In this document: one piece after another, positions 11,201 through 22,287 of the stretch
How positions within the stretch are numbered: position 1 is the first letter of the stretch
Layout of the letters: each line of letters begins with the position of its first letter
NCBI GenBank assembly: GCA_025618425.1
Contig: CM046836.1
Span: 18,887,243-18,951,242 of the forward strand
Source of the DNA: Heliocidaris tuberculata
Lineage: Eukaryota > Echinodermata > Echinoidea > Camarodonta > Echinometridae
Reading direction: 5' to 3'
Length of the DNA stretch: 64,000 bases
Made by a program: the position numbers and the translations under genes
Notes under the pieces: generated by a model
The model's database searches: none
The model's input: the letters and a program-made list of their open reading frames with translations, nothing else
Told to the model about the DNA's origin: nothing

Positions 11201-13800
11201 TCATGATTCAGTAATTTCCTGGCATGAAACTTTTGTAAATCTGAACTGCTCATGAAATTCGCAAACATGAAATGGGTTTCTGATTTTACAGTATTAAAAC
11301 CTATAGATTATCAGAAGTGTGAATCCAACGCGTACAGTAGCGAAGTGCGCGTTGGATCATAGACAGCAGGTTGTGTGCCTGCGTATATTACCGTACATCG
11401 CTCTTACGCACACACGAGAAAGTGTCTATTATCAAATCCCCCAAGTGCGCCTGCTGCACGATCGTATGTTTGTTTACATAAAACAGCTGAGCTCGAGGCC
11501 GAGGGTTTTAACTTTGTTCAGGTCGGGTTCAGGTTGACGTTTTTCGTAAGAATATTGAATCTTAGAGTTAATTTATTTAACAGTTAAGAAATTAGACATA
11601 TGAAATCAGGTTTGTAAGTGTTTTGTGGCATAAAGCTACACTGCTACAGTAAAATTTCACGGAGGCGATTTTTAAGGTTGGTCATAGAAAAATTGTCACC
11701 GTTAATTTTCTGACGGAGGTGATTATTTAAGATACGCGTATTTTGAGCGCTGAAGTGTAGCCATTTGCTCACTGAAAAAAAAAACCCAACAGTATTAAAA
11801 TTGCTTGCTACTTTACGGTTTGAGAGTGGTGTTTTTCAGTTGGCGATGTCAGTGCTCGGTCCCCAGATGTAAATAATCCGATCAGATCCCCAGAACTCAC
11901 GCATACTCTTTTTTTTTTTATCCCTTTGAAAAAGCCACTGACTGATTGATATTTGTTGCTTTTGTTGTTATAGTTGCTATTGTTGTTATTATTGTTATTG
12001 CCTTTGCTAGTACTCTCTCACATCCGCTTCATCACTGTGGATCACAGTGTACTCATTTCTCCTGTATCTTTTATGTTTTTTGTGTTAATTTTTCTTGCTC
12101 TATTGTGTATCTCTTGTGTTCATAAACTGTTTTGCATATTCTGTATTCATAAACTGCTTTTCAATAGAGATAAGAAATAAATGAGTTGAGTGGAATTCAT
12201 ACTATTTGATCCCCCCTTATTATTAGGAAATGGAGGGATCCATGGTGGGGAAATAGCGACTATTGAGGTAGACGTTACTGATCCAGATTCTAGAGAGGCG
12301 GGGGCGTCAGCTAATGGAAGACACTCAAGTGTCAGAGGTCGGAAGGAGTTCATGGCCCTCTTTCCTCCTGGTCAGATGATCTGGATCACCCGTAGGGAGA
12401 TGAATTCTGGGTAAAAAGATATCTTTATTCTTTAAATCACATAAAGAAAACACATGTAAATAGCAACTTAATTCATTAGATATGTCAGATTTAGATTCTG
12501 AATAAGGTAGTCGTTGAAGTCAGCAGTCTAATATATAGAGAATACTGCATGTATTTGCATTCATTACAAATAGCATTGATGCATTCTAATAACCATGTTT
12601 TTGTCTCACCTGCATAAGCAAAAAGCGAGACATAGGCGCTGCTTTTCCGACGGCAATTTTGGAAATGCTCTCATTTCAAAAGAATATGTTCAATTTCCAT
12701 GAAACTTGCACAAAAGGGTTGTAGAGTATCACAAATAATGTGGAACAAATTTCAGGTCAAAAGTCAAGGTCAAAGGTCAATTAAGGTCAGTTGAGTTCAA
12801 TTGTGTTCCAAAAACTTAACCTGAGGTAAAGTTTTTTATTTTTTACTTTATTTCAAAAGTATTTGTTCGAATAGGGGCCTTAAGTGCCCCAACCTTTGAT
12901 TTTTCACCAAGTGAAAATTTTGTTCCCAAAATTGCGTGATGCAGGCGAGACTGCCCTGGGCATTTCCCTTGTATTTTCTTATCTGTTTATTCTTGTAATA
13001 TTTTGAGAACGCTCATGTCTTAAGGGGTTTTCAGATCAGCAAAATTGCAAAAAAGGAAAATGAAATCTTGCTGATAATTAAATACATCACAAACTTAAGT
13101 GCCCCAACCTTTGATTTTTCACCAAGTGAAAATTTTGCCCCCAAATTGCGTGCAGGAGAGACTGCCCTGGGCATTTCCCTTGTTGTGTATTCTTATCTGT
13201 TTATTCTTGTAGTATTTGGAGAATGCTCATGTGTCATGGGGTTTTTGGATCAGCAAAATTGTAAAAAGGAAAATGAAATCTTGCTGATAATTAAATACAT
13301 CACATAAGTTCTCTATTTAAATTGGTAAAAAGACTATGACATGATCTCTAAGAGTAACACTTCTTTGGGTACTGGTTCCTTCTATTGGAAAGGTCTGTTC
13401 ACAAGGAGGCATAGTTGAATAAAAGGCTGGTGAAGTTCATTTTGTAGAATATTTTACTCCTACTTAGAACTGAACCTTGTTTCTAAGCTGACTACCAGTT
13501 CCATTCCAAATTCAATTTTATTTTGTATACATTTTGATGATTTTTGATAGGTTTGCTCTTCCATTCGGCTGATCTTAGACATTTTCATAAGCCTAAAATT
13601 CCAACTTATCTTTCCTCAGCGGTTGCTGCGGGTCAAAGGAAGAATACTGCGCTCAGTGGGTGACCCATCGCCAGTTTGACCACATCGGGGTCAGGCCGGG
13701 CATGATCAAGGATCATCTACCAGTGGACATTAATGAAGCCTTCGCTTGGTTGGTTGACAGGGTCAAGAACGGTCAAGTTGTCCGTCCAGATGTCTCATGA
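1552..13800 (+). CDS. DAGLB: sn1-specific diacylglycerol lipase, beta type (3' part of gene, 11 exons)
   Basis: Membrane serine lipase that cuts diacylglycerol at sn-1 to release 2-arachidonoylglycerol. Coding exons: 1552-1642, 2094-2356, 4554-4683, 5460-5534, 6151-6303, 7082-7209, 9281-9349, 10015-10087, 10875-11064, 12227-12410, 13620-13800 (TGA). All phases agree and give 511 residues. Visible family marks: SDIVAGLILV, a Cys-rich insert split over exons 2 and 3 (CKLCCGGR then CCACM..GDNCCQCN), RGTLS, nucleophile GHSLGAG in exon 6, Asp in LGEDIVPR (exon 7), PPG in exon 10 and His in KDHLP (exon 11), so the Ser-Asp-His triad is complete. The protein stops soon after the His; the alpha paralogue has a long C-terminal tail, so I call beta, although some stretches (GHSLGAG, DNCC.CN) look alpha-like and a pre-duplication DAGL is possible. 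The four-helix N-terminus is outside the window. Acceptor of exon 2 (CCCAAG) is weak. Three exons have degenerate local copies. Confidence 0.9.
1880..1935 (+). pseudogene. Degenerate copy of the start of DAGLB exon 2
   Basis: The acceptor region and first bases of exon 2 (TTTCGTTTGT..GGGTCTAGAT.TAGTCCT at about 2074-2112) occur about 200 bp upstream with the same order. This copy has the better acceptor (CTCCTCAG before GGTCTAGAT), while the true exon has CCCAAG. Read in phase it gives GLDLVLLDI and then drifts to a stop about 25 codons later, so it cannot replace the exon, but it could act as a decoy acceptor. Confidence 0.6.
2408..3914. mobile_element. TIR element (ACCCTTTC family, copy 1), interrupted by a second element
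   Basis: Ends are TTTAACCCTTTCGTGACAA and its inverse TTGTCTCGAAAGGGTTAAA. With the insert at 2453-3519 removed, about 440 bp remain and match, in reverse orientation, nearly the whole of 42928-43343. No coding capacity, so a non-autonomous DNA element (MITE). It lies in the intron between DAGLB exons 2 and 3. Confidence 0.75.
2453..3519. mobile_element. Inserted element with short inverted ends, TG microsatellite and five ~141 bp tandem repeats
   Basis: Left end TGTCCCCGCCGAA, right end TTCCGGCGGGGACA (inverted). Inside, in order: (TG)n at 2503-2556, a TCCG-repeat stretch, then about five near-identical units of about 141 bp from 2607 to 3340, each with GATAGGGCTGGGTGGGGGCT and ATGCAAATTTATGCAAATTTA. 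The architecture (inverted ends, microsatellite, core tandem repeats) resembles pearl/Helentron-type non-autonomous elements known in marine invertebrates; that assignment is inference. Short open frames here are repeat artefacts. Confidence 0.7.
4813..4990. repeat. C-rich element with inverted CTGGACAATT ends
   Basis: Starts CTGGACAATTTCCCCC and ends GGGGTAATTGTCCAG. The interior is pyrimidine-rich with loosely repeated ATTACC/CTACC blocks. Same terminal motif and composition as the inverted minisatellite at 60311-60665, so these look like two members of one family. It sits in the DAGLB intron after exon 3. Confidence 0.5.
5609..5839. mobile_element. MITE with ~43 bp terminal inverted repeats (family A, copy 1)
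   Basis: Left end GGGATGGTATTCTGAGATTT, continuing through TTATCTTGATTTTAGTGAAA; the right end is the inverse. A second copy at 39912-40140 matches end to end, including the central GTTTGCGCAGATGAATTCCGC block. No ORF of its own. Confidence 0.8.
5850..6077. mobile_element. MITE rich in GGTTTAA motifs (family B, copy 1)
   Basis: Ends GGCCCATACTCTGAACTCCG and an inverse ending GGAGTTCAGATCC; the interior repeats (T)TAAACC(G)G and AGACTG motifs. An interrupted second copy spans 8105-8967. It abuts family A at 5609-5839, and the pair fills most of the intron between DAGLB exons 4 and 5. Confidence 0.7.
6893..6970 (+). pseudogene. Degenerate copy of the DAGLB catalytic exon
   Basis: About 200 bp upstream of exon 6 the sequence reads in frame SGHSLGAGVVAIFS and then drifts to a stop. 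It copies the nucleophile-elbow part of exon 6 (7100-7135) with a few changes; the preceding bases (GTTGTTTTATCAG vs GTTGGTCGTATCAG) also match. It lacks the first 18 bases of the exon and a usable donor, so it is a non-functional fragment unless TTTTATCAG is used as an acceptor. Confidence 0.65.
7243..7961. mobile_element. Element with inverted ends, GGGCGGTC repeats and four ~165 bp tandem repeats
   Basis: Left end TATACCCCCGCCAAACAAAG, right end TTTTGTTTGGGGGAGGGTA (imperfect inverse). After the left end come GGGCGGTCGGGCGG repeats (7297-7345), then about four units (7352-7915) that each carry GAACTACTTCCTCATTTT, GCAATGCTCA and TGCCATGG. Same architecture as 2453-3519 with unrelated sequence. 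It starts about 35 bp past the donor of DAGLB exon 6. Confidence 0.65.
8105..8967. mobile_element. MITE family B, copy 2, split by a LINE 3' fragment
   Basis: Outer ends GGCCCGTATTCTGAAC and GTTTAGAATACGGGTC. The halves 8105-8206 and 8825-8967 join to give a unit like 5850-6077 (both contain TTTCTGTACAAAGTTA.ACCACACT and GGGCAGGTTTAGACTGG). The intervening block is a separate insertion. Confidence 0.75.
8207..8825 (+). mobile_element. LINE 3' end (L2/CR1 type) with GAAACT tail
   Basis: Non-coding block inserted inside MITE family B copy 2. It holds a CT microsatellite (8252-8283), an A-run (8619-8646), an AT-rich tail with TATTGAATTGTATATTTGAT, and ends in seven or more GAAACT hexamers (8770-8822). 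Terminal short tandem repeats rather than poly(A) are known for CR1/L2 retrotransposons. Only the 3' UTR remains. Confidence 0.6.
9441..9591. mobile_element. Short MITE with GGGCTCCGTTTCATAAAACTT ends
   Basis: About 150 bp whose ends are imperfect inverse copies (GGGCTCCGTTTCATAA and ATTATGAAAAGGGGCCC). Contains CTCAGCCAATCAGATGCAAG, shared with partial or related copies at 35350-35470 and 48612-48750 (there on the other strand as GATTGGCTGAGAG). Confidence 0.7.
10648..10749 (+). pseudogene. Upstream duplicate of DAGLB exon 9 (possible alternative terminal exon)
   Basis: Preceded by a good acceptor (TTTCATTTCCCAG), it repeats the first ~65 bases of exon 9 (10875-) with three mismatches, then diverges and reaches TAA at 10747-10749 after 33 codons, in the phase set by exon 8. 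The real exon shares the same acceptor sequence 227 bp downstream. If used, it would end the protein after the catalytic Asp and before the His, giving an inactive lipase or an mRNA for decay. It may simply be a decaying copy. Confidence 0.7.
12603..12955. mobile_element. Repeat element with GTCTCACCTGCAT inverted ends
   Basis: Left end TGTCTCACCTGCATAAGC, right end inverse GATGCAGGCGAGAC. Interior carries AAGGTCAAAGGTCAATTAAG, a motif I associate with dispersed repeats of marine invertebrates. Non-coding; in the intron between DAGLB exons 10 and 11. Confidence 0.5.
12881..13308. repeat. Two-copy tandem duplication, period ~215 bp
   Basis: 12881-13095 and 13096-13308 match along their length, both starting TAAGTGCCCCAACCTTTGAT and ending TTAAATACATCACA. 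The first copy overlaps the right end of the element at 12603-12955, so the duplication followed its insertion. Confidence 0.8.
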
Positions 13801-13944
13801 TAAAACAGATCAGAACAAAAATAAAAACACTACTACCAGGAAACCAGTTAATGATGAAGATGTTCAAGTCATAGGCTGGTATGCATAAAAGCCAAACCGT
13901 CTTTATGTTGGGTTTAAACTCGATGGACAGAGTTTGTCCACAGG

Positions 13945-14121
13945 TTTATGGAGTGCCAAGTGTCAACATCTCCTTCCTGTGAAAATTACCAGAATTCTGT
14001 AACTGAATAAATGCAGAAAAGGCATGTCACTATGAAATTATTATTTCATAATGACATGATTTTGTTACAGAATTATGTTAATTGTATGGAAGAAAGAGTT
14101 TGTCACTTGGCACGCCATAAA
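13945..14121. mobile_element. Palindromic MITE in the DAGLB 3' UTR
   Basis: TTTATGGAGTGCCAAGTGTC at the left is the near inverse of the right end GTCACTTGGCACGCCATAAA; inner arms around AGAATTCTGTAAC / GTTACAGAATTATG also pair. The unit forms one long hairpin centred near 14040, starting about 145 bp after the DAGLB stop. Confidence 0.65.
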
Positions 14122-14320
14122 CATACCTGCCAACTGTTCCTATTTAACAGGGACAATCCCGATTTTTGGTAAAAGAAAGAGCCACTTCTACCACTGTGTC
14201 CCTATTTTTGCAAAAATCTGTCTGTAGTAATGTATAGGAAACCCAGAAATGTCCCCATTTTCAGCCTCTGCCTTGTCATTTGTCCCTATTTCTTGGGTTT
14301 CAGGGTTGGCAGGTCTGCAT
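14122..14320. mobile_element. MITE with CATACCTGCCAAC ends
   Basis: Left CATACCTGCCAACTG and right inverse TTGGCAGGTCTGCAT; interior repeats GTCCCTATTT in both orientations. Adjacent to the palindromic MITE before it. No coding potential. Confidence 0.6.
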
Positions 14321-15734
14321 AAATAGTGGATTGAGGTAGACCATGTTTTACATAGTCTATTCATATGAATATGCGCTAAATTTGTTTTAAAAATTGCCAT
14401 GGCAACTGACTGCGAATGGAAAATCAAGGCGATTGTAGCCAAGTTTGTTTTTTTTTTAATTCGAAAAAATTGGAAAAAGCTGGAAAATGAAAAAACTAAC
14501 AGAAAGAATTTAGCAATTCTGATGGTTTTGGTTTGTCACTTGACAGACCACCTCTTAATTTCGTCATAATTTTCTTTATTTTTATTATTATTTATTTATT
14601 TTCATTTTTCCACCACTTACTTGTGCAGACGATTTCTCAAAATCAGCTCAGTCAATTTTCATCAAATTTCAGTCAGTCATGTCACAAGGTCATCAGGTCA
14701 TCGTGACGTCATCCAGGCGCCATTTTGTGAAATCACATTATCATTCATATCTTCATAACCAGTCATAAAAAATGAACCATATTTGACACACATGAACTTC
14801 AGGTCAAGGGTCAACGTAACATGTCAACAAAATCAGCACGCATCAAAATTTAAAAATGCTCAAAATCACTTTTTAATCAAATTAGAGTACGGTTCAGGAC
14901 ATTTTAAGCATTTCAAAATTTTCTGTGCGTGCGTGTGCATGCTTGCGCGCTTTATGCACACGCGCAGCGCGTACAGAACGTAAAAACACTGTTTTTCGCA
15001 TGGTTTGTCTTCCTGATACTATTCTTGACAATTTTCAACTATTTACAGTCATTCTCGACATTCCATAATGCCACACGCGCACGCGTCAAACTTTCAAATT
15101 CGCGTGCACGCCAATGGGCAATATAATGTAAAAAGTGGTAAAAACATACCTATATGGAATCTGCCATAGCTCATCAGAATGCGTGGAAACCCCCCAATTT
15201 TTTCACATATTCTGAAAGCCTATAAGTTGTACATTTCAATTCATGAATAAAATTGAGTGGTCGTTCGATCGGAACGTCGTCATATTTGCACATGAACTCG
15301 AAAATTCGAATTTGAAAAAATGACGTCATAATTTTTGTATTCGTTTGACAATATTTGAGTAATACTTGAATTTTCTTCCAAATTTTGATATGTTGTAGCT
15401 GAGACAATTCTCTACAAGCTCAGTTATCACCATTTTTCATTTTGACAAAGGCATCATGGCGTATTTTTGCGATTAAAGGAGGCATGTCAATTTTTCACAT
15501 TTTGTGTGTATTTTCTATGGGACATGACTTTTTCTCAAATCTTGATTCTACATGCCCGTCTTCTTTGAGCAATATCTCTGTTATTTCTGCTCGATTTTCG
15601 GTGAGCTTTGGATATTTTGTAGCTGAGACTATAAGCTTCTACAAGTGTGTCCTCCAATTTTTAATCAAATGTCGGGATCATGCCCATTTTTTTACTACAA
15701 AATGTGATTTTAGAATCCCGTTTTTCGTTTAAGT
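14321..15734. other. Downstream flank of DAGLB, repetitive, no gene
   Basis: AT-rich sequence with AAGGTCATCAGGTCATCGTG and other dispersed-repeat-like blocks; part near 14635-14690 (GATTTCTCAAAATC.GCT.AGTCAATTTTC) recurs at 16057-16090. Short open frames here have no family features. It may be transcribed as 3' UTR. Confidence 0.4.
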
Positions 15735-15751
15735 GTTATCTCTATTGGAAA

Positions 15752-15931
15752 TATTTTGGTCTATTGGTAAAGCACTTGCCTCCCATTCCTGTGACCCAGG
15801 TTCGATCCCCGGTGGGTCCATTTTTTTTTTTTTTTACTTTTTTTTCTTTTTGCCTTTCTTTTTTGCCATCCTCTTGGACTATTATAACATATACAATAAC
15901 AAACAATGTAATAAACTGCCTTATTTTGCGT
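15752..15931 (+). mobile_element. tRNA-derived SINE flanked by a 17 bp target-site duplication
   Basis: 15757-15820 is tRNA-like: A box TGGTCTATTGG, B box GGTTCGATCCC, a plausible T stem and a 3' GGGTCCA end, followed by a T-run and a 100 bp AT-rich body. The 5' acceptor strand is missing, so this is not a working tRNA. Direct repeats GTTATCTCTATTGGAAA (15735-15751) and GTTATGTCTATTGGAAA (15932-15948) bracket it, the mark of retrotransposition. Confidence 0.75.
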
Positions 15932-16089
15932 GTTATGTCTATTGGAAAGTAGTGTGCAGTAGTCTGTGTACAGTCTGATTCCCTGTCGTGTATTAAAGCT
16001 ATGGGGTTCATCTTCCATGTGTCCTGCAATATCAAATCGTCTAATTTGTTATCACGATTTCTCAAAATTGGCTTAGTCAATTTTCTTCA

Positions 16090-19000
16090 TACTTTCATAT
16101 GAGGCTGATCACAATGTTTTCATAGTCCTGAAACTTCCTCGCCACTTTTTTCCTGATCTTATACTGAATGAAATGGACCTCCAAATATTTGTTCTTTCTC
16201 TCTGATTTGTTGAGGACTGTTTTTATCTATATGATGAAATATGAAAGTTATCTAATGCTATGCATTGTTTTATGACAGGGGAATAAATCTCAGAAAACTT
16301 TTCAAAATTTGATGTTAATTGAAGCAAGGTGCAGTTTTCGATGTTGATTTTCTATCTGGTGCCTTTATGCAAATGTTGCTGAGCGAGTCCAGCTTTTGCT
16401 GTAAAAATGCTGTCCACATTTTTATCATGTCAACTGTCATCATTGCTACATGTGTTTGGTAACGATTGTGTGGTCATTCATGTACATGTACATTGTAGTA
16501 TATTTTATAAAAATCTTAAAAAGAACACCCATATCATCATATCAGATGAGTCAAAAGTATAGTTTGCTGTATTATGATCAAAATGACTTCTTTCAACGAA
16601 TTGTCTGTATCTGAAAAATATTTTGCTATTTTATTTTCATACTGTGCTCTGCTTGTGGTTTGATTAACAGTGCTATTACTGTGGTGGATTTGAAAATGTG
16701 TTTTTTTTGCAGGTGCTTTCAATCTTGTGATATACCTTTCAATAGGGGAAATATTGATTGTGATATATGGTAAACACAGTTTATATGTATTATTCAATAT
16801 TTACTATGTTTATGGTTTGAAAAATGAGAACTATATTTCATTGTTTTTTGTCGTTGTTGTTACCATCAAGCTACATTAAGGAAAGAGTACAGAAATGAAG
16901 AGCCCCAGTTACACACCCACATAAAAAAAGGTAACATTTAGGGTGTTATTGACACATACATTGTGACAAGAAGGGCCTAAAAAGCCGGTCCCATCTGAAT
17001 GATAATGGTAACGATGACTATAACTATTAATCGTTCTTAAATCTGTCCTCTGAAGTTTATGCTTAAAAGGTGTTGGGTATGCCACCGTCGCAAGAAAAAT
17101 TGGTGCTGATGGCACATCAGCACAAGTGGAATTGGACCTTCCTCACCGACTTCCTTGATTGCATAGCCGGTACCTTTTCCACAGGAACTTTAGGAGACTG
17201 ATTTCGGAACGTTTTAGACTGTTTTGTGGTCATTGTTAGTATCGTCTGATGAGACTTTCCCTGAACTCTGTTTAAAAACATGTGAAAGCATGCTCTTCAG
17301 GCTCATAACAGCAGGTTATGGATTTAGATATCGTTGAGGTCCAATGGCCAAGTGATTAGAGCAGTGGTCTTGAGGATCAAACGGCAGTTACCTTGTCACT
17401 CCAGGTACTGTAGCACTTCTAACTGAATACCTACCAGCATATCCATCGCACTTGCTTGCACCCTTGCAAGAATATGCTAGTTCTTACACTTCTATTAAAC
17501 TTAAGTTATGTGTTACTTTCCCAACTCTTCTGGAGACATGATAAACAGGAATCCAATCCAATCCAATCCAATCAGGGTATTTATAAAGCACCAATATCTA
17601 GTTGCCTAATCAAAGGTGCTGTTGAGACTGAAAAACTACCAAATGTCTGTTCATGATTCTAACTGGGAAAGACAAGAATATATGACTAGTTGTAAGTACT
17701 CTGAAATAGGTGTGACTTGAGTTGAGTTCTGAAAGTGGACAGCTGGTCACAGGAGCGAAAAACTATTTAATTTCATTCTAGGTGCTCCTAAAATACATTT
17801 TATGAATTTATGCTGCAAGCTTGTTTTAGGATTTAGTTATAATTGACAGCACATTATATGTATTATGTATCCTTCTTTTTGAAATTCCCACTTAGTAAAA
17901 ATAGACCCCCCCCCCCACAAAATGAACTGCTCTTATTCTTTTGTGTACAGTTTTGAAGTAATTGCTTAAAATAACTTGATATTGATGAAGGATAAGGATA
18001 CAATTGAGAGGACAAATTTATTAAGATGTTTAGTAAATACCAAAGATATTTGTATCTTTATTTCATGTCGCTGTCTAGTATTCTAGTTTTATAGACCTTT
18101 TTATGTTTTGTGCTATCTCTATGGTTAATTCAAAGAGATTTTATACTTTAAAAATGTACTTAATGTGTTCTTAAGTTTTTTTGTTTTTTTTTTGTTTTTT
18201 GCAGGGTTTTGATTTGCAACGGTTATGAATCTCCTTGTTTTTTATTATGCAAACTCATGCAAGATAACTTCTTGCCTATTAAAAGATGCACATAATCAGA
18301 ATGTTGATTTATATATATGTATACATGTATGTACATTTTATTTTTATTTGTTCTTAAATGCTAAAGCAGAAATAGTGTTTTTGTTGTAGTAGATTATGCT
18401 GAAATATATCTTAGCCGGTATTCAATTCAGTACTTGGATCAAGTGAAACTGAGAAAGCCAACTTACGCTGAAATACTTACCCATTCTGATGTCACATAGC
18501 CAGTCAGTTATGTACAAAATGATACTAATAGTTTGTCACATCGCACATATTTCAGTGTGCACATGTCCATATACATGGGACCCATTGCCAGACATTTGGA
18601 ATAATTGACTTAGGTCTGCTAACTAGCTTTCTTTTTAATAGGGTAAACGACTGTACCAAATGATACGTCTAAATACCGATGTGACACTATATTTTTTATC
18701 TGAGCCGCAAACTGATTAAAATCCAAATTTTTGAGGGGGTCAGTGCAAGAAAGTGCTAATCCGCACTTTCATTAAAAAAGAAATGAGTTACATGCACTCT
18801 CTTGATTGTAATCCAATTCTCTACAACTCATAAAACTTTTATATACAAATTCAAATAACAAGTGGGTCAAATAACATTTTATAGTCCTCTATTGACTTGT
18901 GTTATGATACTCACTTTCAAAATATGTGTTTACATGTATCTCAAAATAGCACACTTGTGGGTTACCACTATATTGCACTGACTTCCTCATTTCTGAATTG

Positions 19001-20600
19001 GGTATTGAATTGAATACTGGCCCTTAAGGTTGATTTATCACAATTGTAGACAGTACTGTTTGTAAGATTGTATGCACAATGTCAAGAATATGATGAATTT
19101 ATATACTTCGTACTGTATTTTCATTTGAGTGTCCGTAAATTCAAGTACATGTACTGTTTGAAACTTCAAAACCTTTTGTGGAGATTGAAGTTTTGTCATT
19201 GACAACTTATATGTATAGAATGTACATGTAAATGAAGGTGTTGTTTCCGATGAAAATGATGAAAATTAAGTGCATGTAACTTGCCAAAATGTATATATTT
19301 TGATGTTGATCGTCAAGTCATTCTCAAAGAGTACCTGAGGCCTGAAAAAATAATTTGTGTATAGTTAGCTTGCATAAAATCAACCCCAGAAAACTTTAAC
19401 ATGACATTCAATAGTGACAGTGTACAGGAGATATTGATGTTTGAAAATAAAATACCCCCCAAAATTCATATAAATAAGACTTGAGCAAAGACTAGTGGAT
19501 CGATCACTATAGCTCACCTGATGATATATCAATTCAGGGACGTCTTCACTGCCAAGCTAAATATAAAACTTGCTTTTAATTGCATTGTAGAAAACTCGAA
19601 CAATTTCACACCAAATCATTTTTCAATTCGATAAAACATTTTGCGTTGTTATACTTCATTCATTTGTTCTTTTATTTGGGTTGTAGATTCTCCGTAAGTT
19701 ATGCCCAAATCAATTTTTGATTCGATAAATGTATTTTGCGTCGTATTTCTAATTTATTTGTTGTTTCATTAGGTTTGTACATGTAGATTCTCTGTAATTC
19801 ATGGGCCAAACCAATTTTCTATAGGATGAATGCGATAATGCGATCACATCTCGGCGTTCGCTGAGCGTGCACGCATGAAAAAACGCACACGCATCGAAAA
19901 CTGCTCGCGCGTAACTCAACTCGAGTTGAGTGAGTGCCGAGCGTCGATCATTTATGATATCCTTTATTTTCTTCAAACTCCTTAACCATTAACCTGTAGA
20001 ATGCCGGGTAAAGTTATTTGGGGTTAATTTTACATTTTAACTGTATACAAATTATTTGGGGGGGCCTCAGAGACCCTTTAAGAGTAAAGTATAAATTCAT
20101 TTGCAACTAATAATTACTATATTGTAGGAAAGGCAATCAATAATAATTATTCTAGTCAGGATTTTCATACACAGTGGATAAAAAAGAAATTAATTACATA
20201 GTATTCATAATATTACATGGCTAACAGTTTTATTGTATATGATCCAAAGAAGGTTCAATTCATTAAAAACAAGGCAAGGAATTATAGTTTCATTGATTTT
20301 TTTTTATCCAAGCAAAATAATGGTATTACAAATATCATTTCTTAATGCCAGAAGAAAATAAACATGAATATTGTCTACAAACGTAGTTCAAGAAAGTACT
20401 CAAGTCTTTGAAAATCACTGCTTTGTGGATCCACATATCTCAATAGAAGTCATGAAACAAATTCAGGCCCTCTTTGGATAGCATAATGTTAATTTGCATG
20501 TTTAATGTTATGTATTATATTCGGGTTTGATGAGACACTAAGACTCTTTTCTACTTTGCAATGTTTATGCCAATAAAATTTTATGAAAGCAAATGTTATG
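16090..20600 (+). other. Probable long 3' UTR / downstream region of DAGLB; no coding exon seen
   Basis: AT-rich, largely free of recognisable TIR elements, rich in GTACATGTA-like motifs. An AATAAA at about 20572 (GCCAATAAAATTTT) is a candidate end of a long 3' UTR; earlier AATAAA sites also occur (for example about 14005). A C-run at 17908 and a T-rich stretch near 18180 are the only notable simple repeats. 19820-19990 is a CG-containing dispersed repeat related to 34480-34600. Confidence 0.35.
17335..17575 (+). mobile_element. Degenerate tRNA-derived SINE with AATCC tail
   Basis: TGGCCAAGTGATTAGAGCAG looks like a SINE head A box with following D-arm bases, then GGTCTTGAGGATCAAACGG as a worn anticodon/variable region. 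It ends in (AATCC)4 at 17551-17572. No clear B box survives, so the call is tentative. Confidence 0.4.
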
Positions 20601-22287
20601 AGTGTAATGTTTTTAGGTTTCTTTAAAGTCTGTATTTCAACAAATATTTCATCTTTTAAAATACATGGAATGTCATTTTTTAATTATTGAAGAATGTATA
20701 TTCTGTTTAACGATGTATTCAGAGCACCAAATGAAACATCATGCAATTATATAACCACTCATTGAAATCTGCTCATTTCAAAGACAAATAATAGAATACA
20801 GGTTGCCTTTATTAATTACTGATGATTTAACTAAAATAAATATTTACTCCCAAGTCAACATAAACTTATTAATCCATATATTCACTTGCCACATGAATTA
20901 TGTTTCTAATTCATATTCATGCCTTCTTCACTTTAAAAGTAAACTAATTCTAAGGAAAAGATGTGAACATAGTGAAACAAATGTGTAATACATGTAATTA
21001 CAAATATTCTATATAAATAAAAACTTTAACATTGACCTCATTTCTTTTCGAAAGAATCACTTTGCAAAAAACAAGAATTCCTTGATAGATACTTAGACAT
21101 CTGAACACTGCCAATTGTATCAAATCTATATGTTAAAACATATATGCTCATTTCTCTTTACTTAATAAAACAGAAAATCAACTTAGTTTTGAAGACAAAC
21201 TAGATCACTCTAAATGTGTATCAGCAAGTGTTCAAATAGTTGTAAATAGTTGCAAGTATTATCCAAGTTCATTTCTATGTGATAATTATGATTCCAGTGC
21301 ATCAGCCTGCATTCAGATAATTGTAAAATGCCTTTTGCCAGTGCTCATACAAATATCATTTTTATGCGATAATTTTGAATAAAATGATACATGACAGTCA
21401 AAGGTAATAGCAGCACAAATTCACACTACAATAGCAGAGACACAGCAGTACATTCCTATTTTTCTTGATTTTATGGGGATATGTGGCACTAACTATTTCC
21501 TCAAAGTCAACATTTGTGAGCCATTTTGGCATAATTTGACTTCACGTAGGGTATCCCCAAGAGCTATTTTTTGCTTACTCAGTTGTTTCATTCTGATATG
21601 GCTAAAATTTGAACAAATTAGGAAACAGATTTTCAGTTGGAACAGTATCTTTATTATTCTCAAATCATAAGACTGAAAAATGGCATGCAAAAAAAAAAAA
21701 AAAAAAAAAAATGCGATTGCGATGCATACTTCATTCATTCATTGAAATAAGAAGATAATAAATAGTGCCATCAATCTGAAATAAATCCGAGGACATTTCT
21801 TCTATTGGTTGAAAAATCTTGTGTTTAAAACTTGAGTCTCGTATAAAGTTTTTAAAATGTAAAATTAACAAACTTTTTTCCAACTCGTATACAATATAAT
21901 TCCGAACAAAGAGTCTGAAAACCCCTTTTTCAATTTCTCCTCTCATTAAAAAGTATGCATAAAGCCTAAAAATGTCTCAAAATCAGCTAGAGGTTCTGAC
22001 TCAACTGATTGCCAGTAAAAATGAATTCACCCCTAAAAAGAACCTGTGCAATATCATCCAAAAATACTTCTCAGTTTGCATCCAAAAGAAACAAACCATT
22101 AAACTAATAAGGCACTGTGTAATATCATTTAAAAAGATGGAAGAGCATGATTTCATTACTTCCTGGATATCTTTGTCACAGCACATTCCTGAAATGGATC
22201 AAGATCATTTTGTCTGCTGAGAGCATAAACGGCATTAAATCTCTGTAACGAGGTATTCATTGACGCCCTTCTGGCTCTCACCGGATG
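20601..22287 (-). other. Probable 3' UTR/flank of LSM11
   Basis: AT-rich sequence between the LSM11 stop (22440) and the likely end of DAGLB transcription. An A-run of about 23 bases sits at 21689-21711. No exon-like ORF; the 61-82 aa frames here are not conserved-looking. The two genes converge here. Confidence 0.4.

Noticed and set aside
14188..14442. 84-codon minus-strand frame
   Set aside because: Lies mostly in the CATACCTGCCAAC MITE and has no protein family signature.
15752..15820. Functional tRNA gene
   Set aside because: A and B boxes are good but the 5' acceptor strand does not pair with the 3' end and the sequence sits inside target-site duplications, so it is a SINE head.
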